From NCBI GenBank assembly GCA_947258585.1, contig CAMYIZ010000062.1:1-61006 (forward strand): a stretch of 61,006 bases of DNA, in the 5' to 3' direction. The stretch comes from an uncultured Haliea sp. Its GTDB lineage: Bacteria; Pseudomonadota; Gammaproteobacteria; Pseudomonadales; Halieaceae. The first letter of the stretch is position 1. Each line of letters begins with the position of its first letter. Of the stretch, positions 54,337-61,006 are shown piece by piece. Both the position numbers and the translations under genes were made by a program. The notes below the pieces were generated by a model, which saw nothing but the letters and a program-made list of their open reading frames with translations, made no database searches and was not told the origin of the DNA.

Positions 54337-54580
54337 TGCGTTACCTCCCTGGCTACCATGGATCGACAGCCCGTGGACATTTTGGCTCACTTTTGCCCTT
54401 TTGCACAGGTCCCGTGTCGCCCGCCCGCCCGGGAGTTTCCGCTTTGTGAAGTGGATCACATGGTATTTCCGGCCCAAGTGGCTTATTCTCTCACGCACCG
54501 AATTTCATCCATATTCAACACTTTAGCGACGATAAACGAGATTGAGGTCCAGGTTTGGGCCGTGGGAGTTTGCGCCAGAC

Positions 54581-56707
54581 ATGACAGCCAGCTTTGACGA
54601 CTCCTTGCTGCAGAGCCTGCTGGCACTGTGCCGCTACCACGGCAATGCATCCACCGGTGAAGCCCTGGTCGGGGGGCTCCCTCTGGAGGACGGCCGCCTG
54701 ACTCCGGCCCTGTTTGAGCGGGCCGCCAGCAGGGTCGGGCTGGTCAGTCGTATTCTGCAGCGCAGCGCCCGCGACGTGGAGCCCGCCCTGCTGCCTGCGG
54801 TGGTACTGCTGAAAAACGACCGCGCCTGCCTGCTGATGGGGTGGAGCGAAGATGGCTCCACCGCAACGGTGATTTTCTCCAGCCTGAACGAGTCGGCGGT
54901 GGAAATGCCGGCGGAGAAGCTGCTGGCCCAGGAGAGCGGTCAGGTCATTGTCTGTCGTCCCCGCTTCCGTTTCGACCAGCGCACGCCGCGCACGGAAACG
55001 TCCGGTCGCGGCCACTGGTTCTGGGACGCTATCCGGGCCAACACACCCATCTACCGGGATGTGCTGGTGGCGGCATTCTTCATCAACGTCTTCGCCCTGA
55101 CCCTGCCCCTGTTCACCATGAATGTCTACGACCGGGTGGTCCCCAATTACGCCGTGGAGACGCTGTGGATGCTTGCGGCCGGGGTGGTGATCATCCTGGT
55201 GGCCGACATCGTCCTGCGTACCATGCGCGGATACTTCCTGGATCTTGCCAGCCGCCGGGTGGACATGCGTCTTTCCGGACAGATCATGGAGCGGGTGCTG
55301 GGCTCGCGGCTGGAGCACCGGCCGCTGTCGGTGGGCTCCTACGCGGTCAATCTTCGTTCCTTCGAAACCGTGCGGGATTTCATCACCTCGGCCTCGGTGA
55401 CTACCCTGATCGATGTCCCCTTCGCGGTTATTTTCATCGCGGTGATCGCCTGGATTGCGTGGCCAATACTGATACCCCTGCTGATCGGCCTGTTGATTAT
55501 CCTGGGGTATGCGCTGGCGACCCAGGGCAAGCTGCGCGAGCTCTCCGAAACCACCTACCGTGCCAGTGCCCTGCGCAACGCCACGCTGATAGAAAGCCTG
55601 GTGGGTATCGATACCATCAAAGCCATGGGTGCCGAATCGCGCATGCAGCGCAAGTGGGAGGAGGCCACCACGTTTCTCGCCCACGTCGGTGTACAGCTGC
55701 GCCTGGTTTCCAATTCCACGATCAACGTGACCCAGTGGGTCAACCAGCTGGTGACGATGTTTGTTATCGTTACCGGGGTGTACCTCATTACCGCCGGTGA
55801 GCTCAGCATGGGTGGCCTGATTGCCTGCACCATGCTCAGTGGTCGTGCCATGGCGCCCTTCGGACAGGTGGCGGGACTGATCACCTCCTGGCACAACGCG
55901 AGTATCTCTCTCAAGTCCCTGGACGAGGTGATGGCGAAACCGATGGAGCGGGCCGAGGGCGCCCAGTTCCTGTCACGGGAGATGTTCAAGGGCGATATCG
56001 AATTCCGGAGCGTGTCCTTTGCCTACCCCGGCGCCGAGATGGATTCCCTGAGCAACGTGTCCTTCCGTATCAAGCCGGGGGAGCGTGTGGCGATTCTGGG
56101 GCGGGTCGGCTCCGGGAAATCCACCCTGCAGAAGCTGGTCATGGGCCTGTACCAGCCGACAGCGGGCGCGATCATGATAGACGGGATCGACCTGCGCCAG
56201 CTCGACCCAACCGAGCTGCGGTCCCGGGTAGGCTATGTCCCCCAGGATGTGACCCTGTTCTACGGCAGCCTGCGGGACAATATCACCCTGTCGCACAGCA
56301 ATGTGAGTGACGCGGCCCTGGTTCGCGCCGCGGAGATCGCCAATCTCTCCGACTATATCAACCGGCACCCCAAAGGCTTCGACATGCAGGTCAGCGAGCG
56401 CGGTGATTCGCTGTCGGGTGGCCAGCGCAAGTGCGTGGCCCTGGCCCGGGCGGTGGTGCATGATCCGCCGATCCTGTTGATGGATGAACCCACCGGCTCC
56501 ATGGATCACTCCACTGAGGTCGCGGTCAAGCAGCATCTGCTGGATTACGTGAAGGGCCGTACCTGGGTGGTCGTCAGCCACCGCAACTCGCTGCTGGAAA
56601 TGGTGGACCGGATCATTGTTATCGATAACGGCAGGCTGGTCGCAGACGGGCCGCGTGACAGCGTGATCCAGGCCCTCCAGCAAGGCAAGATAGGGGCTGC
56701 GAAATGA
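54581..56707 (+). CDS. lapB: type I secretion permease/ATPase LapB
   Basis: 708 aa. An N-terminal C39-like domain without a catalytic Cys (about residues 1-125) precedes membrane helices (about 150-420) and an ABC domain with GRVGSGKST (507-515), signature SLSGGQRK and VVVSHRNSLLEMVDR. This is the LapB arrangement of adhesin exporters. The start at ATG 54581 was chosen; a TTG 13 codons upstream is in frame but weak. Its 4-base overlap with the adaptor gene and the adhesin downstream complete the picture. Confidence 0.93.
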   Translation: MTASFDDSLLQSLLALCRYHGNASTGEALVGGLPLEDGRLTPALFERAASRVGLVSRILQRSARDVEPALLPAVVLLKNDRACLLMGWSEDGSTATVIFSSLNESAVEMPAEKLLAQESGQVIVCRPRFRFDQRTPRTETSGRGHWFWDAIRANTPIYRDVLVAAFFINVFALTLPLFTMNVYDRVVPNYAVETLWMLAAGVVIILVADIVLRTMRGYFLDLASRRVDMRLSGQIMERVLGSRLEHRPLSVGSYAVNLRSFETVRDFITSASVTTLIDVPFAVIFIAVIAWIAWPILIPLLIGLLIILGYALATQGKLRELSETTYRASALRNATLIESLVGIDTIKAMGAESRMQRKWEEATTFLAHVGVQLRLVSNSTINVTQWVNQLVTMFVIVTGVYLITAGELSMGGLIACTMLSGRAMAPFGQVAGLITSWHNASISLKSLDEVMAKPMERAEGAQFLSREMFKGDIEFRSVSFAYPGAEMDSLSNVSFRIKPGERVAILGRVGSGKSTLQKLVMGLYQPTAGAIMIDGIDLRQLDPTELRSRVGYVPQDVTLFYGSLRDNITLSHSNVSDAALVRAAEIANLSDYINRHPKGFDMQVSERGDSLSGGQRKCVALARAVVHDPPILLMDEPTGSMDHSTEVAVKQHLLDYVKGRTWVVVSHRNSLLEMVDRIIVIDNGRLVADGPRDSVIQALQQGKIGAAK

Positions 56708-58110
56708 ACCGGGAAGCGCCGGCCAGGCCCCCGCAGAGACCGCCCGCGGAGACTCCGCGCAAACGCTATCTGGCGGACTTCATCTTTGCTCCCTGGCTCA
56801 AGGACGCTGCCGATGCCCCGCGCAACTGGGAGCAGGACGCGCACCGCGCCTACCTTGAACAGCAGCCCCTGCGCGCCAGGGCCCTGCTCTACATCGTTGC
56901 CGTGATTGTCATTGCCCTGGTGGCATGGGCTGCCTTCGCCGAGATTGATGAAGTGACCCGGGGCGAAGGCAAGGTTATTCCCTCGCGGCAGATCCAGATA
57001 GTGCAGTCCCAGGATGGCGGCGTGGTCACCGAGATTCACACCCGGGCCGGCGATATCGTCGAGGCGGGGCAGCTGCTGGTGCGCCTCGACCAGACCCGGT
57101 CCGAGTCCAACCTGAGAGAGAACCAGGCCGAGTTCCAGGCCCTGTCCGTGCGCGCGGCGCGATTGAGCGCCAACCTCGCCCGCGCAGAGTTTATCGTGGC
57201 TCCCGAGTGGCAGCAGCAGGTGCCGGACATCGTGGTCCAGGAGCGCGCGCTCTACGAGTCCAGCCGGGCCCAGCTCAACCTGCAGCGGCAGATCGCCGAG
57301 GCGCAGCTGGAGCAGCGTCAGCAGGAACTGGCTGAAGTGAGCGCACGCTCGCGCCAGCTGTCGCGTTCCCTGGAATTGAGTCGGCAGGAACTGGGGGTTA
57401 CTCGCCCGATGGTGGCTTCCGGGGCGGTGTCCCAGGTGGAAATCCTGCGCCTGGAGCGCGAAGTCAACCAGCTCGGCGGTGAGTTCGAGCAGTCCCAGGC
57501 GCAGATAAAGCGCCTCAACTCCGCAATCCAGGAGGCGCAGCGCCGCCTGAGCGAGGTGGAGGTCGAGCATGAAAACAGGGTCCGGGAAGAGCTCACGGAT
57601 ACCATCGCGCGCATGAATGGGCTGCGCGAGGCGGGGCTGGGCCTGAGTGACAGGGTGCGCCAGACCGAAGTGCGGTCGCCGGTCAAGGGCACGATAAAGC
57701 GCCTGTATCACAATACCATCGGCGGGGTTGTCCTCCCGGGCAAGGAAATCGTCGAGGTCGTGCCGCTGGATGACACGCTGCTGGTGGAAGTTCGTATCAA
57801 GCCCAAGGACATCGCCTTTCTTATTCCCGGCCAGGAGGCTCTGGTCAAGCTGACGGCCTATGATTTCGTTGTCTACGGCGGTCTCGAGGGCGTGGTGGAG
57901 CAAATTGGCGCCGATACGATCATGGACGAGGAAGGCAATCCCTTCTACGAGGTGTATGTGCGCACGAGGCAAGCCGGTTTCGGCGAGGACATGCCGATCA
58001 TGCCCGGGATGACAGTGCAGGTGGATATCCTGACCGGCAAGAAAACGATACTCGCTTATCTGCTGAAGCCGGTGCTGCGGGCGAAACAGTACGCCATGAC
58101 GGAGCGCTGA
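56704..58110 (+). CDS. lapC: type I secretion periplasmic adaptor LapC (HlyD family)
   Basis: 468 aa. A cytoplasmic basic N-terminus, one membrane segment (about residues 61-80), a lipoyl/biotinyl half domain (about 85-125, RGEGKVIPSRQIQIVQSQDGGVV), a long coiled coil (about 140-300) and a beta-barrel region (TEVRSPVKGTIKRLYHNTIGGVVLPGKEIVEVVPLDD) are all visible. It links LapB to an outer-membrane channel, not found in the window. Starts inside the lapB stop (ATGA). Confidence 0.93.
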   Translation: MNREAPARPPQRPPAETPRKRYLADFIFAPWLKDAADAPRNWEQDAHRAYLEQQPLRARALLYIVAVIVIALVAWAAFAEIDEVTRGEGKVIPSRQIQIVQSQDGGVVTEIHTRAGDIVEAGQLLVRLDQTRSESNLRENQAEFQALSVRAARLSANLARAEFIVAPEWQQQVPDIVVQERALYESSRAQLNLQRQIAEAQLEQRQQELAEVSARSRQLSRSLELSRQELGVTRPMVASGAVSQVEILRLEREVNQLGGEFEQSQAQIKRLNSAIQEAQRRLSEVEVEHENRVREELTDTIARMNGLREAGLGLSDRVRQTEVRSPVKGTIKRLYHNTIGGVVLPGKEIVEVVPLDDTLLVEVRIKPKDIAFLIPGQEALVKLTAYDFVVYGGLEGVVEQIGADTIMDEEGNPFYEVYVRTRQAGFGEDMPIMPGMTVQVDILTGKKTILAYLLKPVLRAKQYAMTER

Positions 58111-58739
58111 TGAAGCAGCTGTTTGTGGCCCGCGATGGCAGGGTTCGGGAGCGCTGGCAAAAGGCTTTTCCCGATGCGCAGGCGGTGCGCCAGGTCGGGG
58201 AGGTCGCGGCACTGGCAGCCGCGGCGATGCAGACGGTGTGGCTGGACAAGACCGGGCTGGATACCATCGAGGTCCTGCCGAGCCTGCGTGAAGCCGTGGG
58301 TCTGGGTTACCGGGTCGTGGTCATGACGGCGACGCCCTCGGAAGCGGAGGCGTTCAGGGTCCTGAACACCGGGGCGGTGGGGTATTGCCACCTCGAGTCC
58401 GCGCCGGAGCAATTGCGCGAGATTGCCCTGGTTGTGGAGCACGGAGGCCTCTGGATGCTGCCGGAGCTGGTGCAGCGCCTGATGGCGCTGTCCCTGCGCG
58501 CGGTGCCCACGCCCGCCGCCGGGCCGCCGCAGTTGAATGACCTGACGCCGCGGGAATTGATGGTAGCGGAGCGCGTCGCCCACGGTGCCAGCAATCGCGA
58601 AATTGCCGAGGCTCTGGACATCACCGAGCGCACGGTGAAAGCGCATATGTCGACCATCTTCGAAAAGCTGGGTGTTCGCGACCGGGTGCAGCTGGCGCTG
58701 GCGATGAACAACATTCCCACCTACGCCACTGTGAACTGA
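58110..58739 (+). CDS. LuxR-type regulator with an atypical receiver-like domain
   Basis: 209 aa. The C-terminal NarL/LuxR HTH is clear: LTPRELMVAERVAHGASNREIAEALDITERTVKAHMSTIFEKLGVRDRVQLAL (about residues 146-199). The N-terminal ~120 residues look like a receiver fold but the acidic pair near the start is replaced (LFVARDG), the Lys after the fifth strand is missing (GYCHLES) and only TVWLDKTG offers a possible phosphorylation Asp. It may not be phosphorylated in the usual way. It begins at the lapC stop (TGATG) and sits between lapC and the adhesin gene, whose expression it probably controls. Confidence 0.85.
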   Translation: MKQLFVARDGRVRERWQKAFPDAQAVRQVGEVAALAAAAMQTVWLDKTGLDTIEVLPSLREAVGLGYRVVVMTATPSEAEAFRVLNTGAVGYCHLESAPEQLREIALVVEHGGLWMLPELVQRLMALSLRAVPTPAAGPPQLNDLTPRELMVAERVAHGASNREIAEALDITERTVKAHMSTIFEKLGVRDRVQLALAMNNIPTYATVN

Positions 58740-58832
58740 GTCACAGGTCCGGCACAGCCGGGTCGGATTTGCGACCTGGGTCACACAATCCCCGCCCCTT
58801 ACTGACCTTAAGTACAATGCCGTCGCCGATTG

Positions 58833-58851
58833 GCGTTGGTATTATCAACGC
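58833..58851. promoter_or_regulatory. short dyad before the adhesin gene
   Basis: GCGTTG (58833-58838) and CAACGC (58846-58851) are inverted around GTATTAT, about 60 bases before the adhesin start. Either an operator or a weak hairpin. The 175-base region has no other clear element apart from TACAAT at 58813. Confidence 0.35.
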
Positions 58852-58914
58852 TGGTGAATTTGGACACTGCCCGGGTGATTCTGCTTGGGGTGGCATTGAG
58901 AAGGGATGATGGAT

Positions 58915-61006
58915 ATGGCCAACGCGGCGATAGCAACAGTAGTGGCGATAACGGGCAAGGCGTACGCGCGCAGCGCGGATGGTGACCTGCGCGAACTCGG
59001 GCCGGGTGATGTGCTGCTGGAGGGCGAAGTCGTGGTTACTCCTGACGGCGGCAGTGTGGAACTCTTGCTGGTCGACGGCAGTCCCCTGCTTGTTGCAGAT
59101 GTGCCAGAGTTGGCCCTGACCCGGGACATCGTGGCGGAACGCGCCGCGGGCCGGGAAGAGAGCGCGGTGGAAGATGAGACCGTACAGACCCTGCTCTCAG
59201 CGCTTGAGGGCGATGGCGATATCCTGGAAGGCCTGGATGCTCCCGCAGCGGGCGCCGGCGCTGGCAGCGGCGGGGAAAACGCCGGCAACAGTTTCATCCG
59301 CCTGGGTCGCATCATCGAGGAAACCCCAGAGTTTTCCAGTGCTTTCGCTTTCAGCGGACAGGACGCAGTGCTGCAACAGGATGCAGGTGCCGCGCTGATC
59401 ACCGTCGATGCCATTGATGATGAGGCGACGACCGAGCCCGATACCGCGGTAGTCATTGACGTGTCGGAAAACGATATATTCATTGAAGGCGCCATTATCA
59501 CCGGAGTCACCCAGCCCGAAAACGGCACCGTGGTGGTCAACCCCGACGGCACGGTCACCTACACGCCGAATGAAGGCTTTTTCGGCGAGGACACATTTAC
59601 CTACACCGCCACCTCGCCGGACGGCAACAGCCAGGATACCGCCACGGTAACCGTGCGCGTCCCGCAACCGGAGCCGGAGCCCGATCCGATCCTGATCAGT
59701 ATCGACAACGTGACCGTGGTCGAGGGTGACGTCGCGACCCTGACAGTGAGCCTGTCCGCTCCCAGCGACACGCCCATCACGGTGCAGTTCGGCAGCCTGG
59801 ACGACACGGCCACGGTAACCGGCGGTGACTACGACCCGGAAACGGGTACCATTACCTTTGCCCCCGGTACGACCTCTATCCAGATCCAGTTCCAGACCAA
59901 TGAGGATGATCTCCAGGAGGGCACGGAGCAATTCCTGGTGAATCTCAGCAACCCGGTGGGCGCGGCGCTGGCTGACGGCCAGGGTGTGGTGACCATTGTT
60001 GACGCGTTCACCCCTAGCATCGCCATCAACAACGTCACCGTGGTTGAGGGCGATGTCGCTGAACTCACACTGACCCTGTCGGCTGCCATGGACACTCCGG
60101 TCACGGTGCAGTTTGGCACCCTGGATGGCAGCGCCACCGTCGTGGGCGGTGACTACGATCCAGAGACGGGTACGGTCACCTTCGCCCCCGGGCAGACCAC
60201 TGCGACTGTGCTGGTACAGACCAATACCGATCTGCTGCAAGAACCGACCGAGCAATTCTTCGTCAACCTGACCAACGCCAATGGCGCGGTGATTGCGGAC
60301 AACCAGGGCATTGTCACCATCATCGATGGTACCGAGCCGCCCCCTCCGCCTCCGCCGCCCCCGCCGCCGCCCCCGGGAAACAACCCGCCGGATGCGGTCA
60401 ATGATGCGTTCGAGACGGATGCCGGGGCGCCTGTGTCAGGGAATGTCCTGCCCAATGACAGTGACCCCGACGGCGATGCGATTACCGTGGTCGGGAATAC
60501 CAATCCCGCCAACGGCACGCTGGTCATCAATCCCGACGGCAGCTTCACCTACACCCCGAATGAGGGCTTCAGTGGCGAGGACAGCTTCACCTACACCATA
60601 TCGGATGGCGAGAGCACAGATTCCGCCACCGTTGTGATCCGGGTGGATGGCCCGGTCACGATCAACAACCCCGCTGTGGACGGTGCGCAGCTGGTGCTGA
60701 ACGAGGCGAACCTGGCCGATGGCAGCAGCCCCGACGCGGCGGCGCTGACCCGCACGGGCAGCTTCACGGTGACGGCGCAGGACGGCCTGCAGACCCTGAG
60801 CATTGGCGGCGAGTCGATCGTCAGCGGTGGTGCAGCGGTTGCGACCCTGCCGACGCTGACCACGGCGGGCGGCAACACCCTGGCGGTGACCGGCTACACC
60901 GACAACGGTGACGGCACCTACACGGTGAACTACAGCTACACGCTGAGCGGTGAAGAGACCCACACGCAGCCGGCCAGCGATGCGTCGCTGGACCAGACCT
61001 TTGCGA
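58915..61006 (+). CDS. lapA: LapA-like giant adhesin, 5' part (cut by the window end)
   Basis: At least 697 aa with no stop before the window end. The N-terminus MANAAIATVVAITGKAYARSADGDLREL and the motif PAAG at residues 110-113 (59242-59253), followed by SFIRLGRIIEETPEFSSAF, are the LapA-type retention module cleaved by LapG. Then follow a cadherin-like repeat (about 160-245), two Calx-beta domains (about 261-364 and 367-472), a 13-proline linker (60337-60375), a second cadherin-like repeat (about 488-579) and a DUF5801-type repeat (from 581). Starts at 58906 and 58909 are also in frame. Secretion would be by LapB/LapC; the C-terminal RTX signal lies outside. Confidence 0.92.
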   Translation, partial: MANAAIATVVAITGKAYARSADGDLRELGPGDVLLEGEVVVTPDGGSVELLLVDGSPLLVADVPELALTRDIVAERAAGREESAVEDETVQTLLSALEGDGDILEGLDAPAAGAGAGSGGENAGNSFIRLGRIIEETPEFSSAFAFSGQDAVLQQDAGAALITVDAIDDEATTEPDTAVVIDVSENDIFIEGAIITGVTQPENGTVVVNPDGTVTYTPNEGFFGEDTFTYTATSPDGNSQDTATVTVRVPQPEPEPDPILISIDNVTVVEGDVATLTVSLSAPSDTPITVQFGSLDDTATVTGGDYDPETGTITFAPGTTSIQIQFQTNEDDLQEGTEQFLVNLSNPVGAALADGQGVVTIVDAFTPSIAINNVTVVEGDVAELTLTLSAAMDTPVTVQFGTLDGSATVVGGDYDPETGTVTFAPGQTTATVLVQTNTDLLQEPTEQFFVNLTNANGAVIADNQGIVTIIDGTEPPPPPPPPPPPPPGNNPPDAVNDAFETDAGAPVSGNVLPNDSDPDGDAITVVGNTNPANGTLVINPDGSFTYTPNEGFSGEDSFTYTISDGESTDSATVVIRVDGPVTINNPAVDGAQLVLNEANLADGSSPDAAALTRTGSFTVTAQDGLQTLSIGGESIVSGGAAVATLPTLTTAGGNTLAVTGYTDNGDGTYTVNYSYTLSGEETHTQPASDASLDQTFA

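Overview
The window looks like a chromosomal stretch from a high-GC marine gammaproteobacterium. The best guess is the Halieaceae / OM60-NOR5 group or a relative. This rests on GC-rich coding bias, the miaB-ybeZ-ybeY-ybeX-lnt and leuS-lptE-holA order, a LexA site of gammaproteobacterial form (CTGT-N8-ACAG), TonB receptor use and a LapA-type adhesin locus. The genus is inference. No tRNA, rRNA, CRISPR, phage or transposase was seen; coding density is high.

Left part (1-16200): a PA0069-type radical SAM protein, a GlsB/YeaQ membrane protein, a ChrA transporter, an encapsulated-ferritin-type protein (EncFtn) without encapsulin followed by a lipocalin lipoprotein, and a small secreted protein. 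Next come the SOS mutasome genes imuB and imuA, split about 3 kb apart and each with its own LexA box. A DUF885 peptidase, a DUF2788 protein and an OsmC protein lie between them. A CPA2 antiporter, a long acetyl-CoA hydrolase/transferase and a beta-propeller di-heme lipoprotein follow.

Core block (16200-34200): on the minus strand, miaB, ybeZ, ybeY, ybeX and lnt, then leuS, lptE and holA (RNA modification, ribosome maturation, envelope lipoproteins, LPS transport, replication). Then a DUF1820 gene, a type Ic aspartate aminotransferase, an AsrA-like Lon protease, cmoAB, and a class IV aminotransferase paired with a sulfotransferase-like gene. Two unusual non-coding regions lie here: a 14-bp tandem repeat between the aminotransferase and lon, and about 400 bp with two hairpin repeats between lon and cmoB.

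Purine locus (36173-44637): a TonB receptor, a ribokinase and a secreted NUP-family protein form one minus-strand operon. A divergent secreted deaminase-like amidohydrolase and a cupin, then a phosphoribosyltransferase and an NCS2 purine permease follow. Together they could take up nucleosides across the outer membrane, split and deaminate them in the periplasm, import the bases and salvage both halves. This coordinated locus is the best candidate here for a poorly described system.

Right part (44669-61006): pepD, an aromatic aminotransferase, the ABC-F protein Uup, a LysR regulator divergent from a 3-oxoacid CoA-transferase (scoAB), heme A synthase overlapping kbl, and a small charged protein. 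The last block is a LapB/LapC type I secretion pair, a LuxR-type regulator with an atypical receiver domain, and the start of a very large LapA-like adhesin, cut off by the window end, that carries a di-alanine LapG-type cleavage motif.
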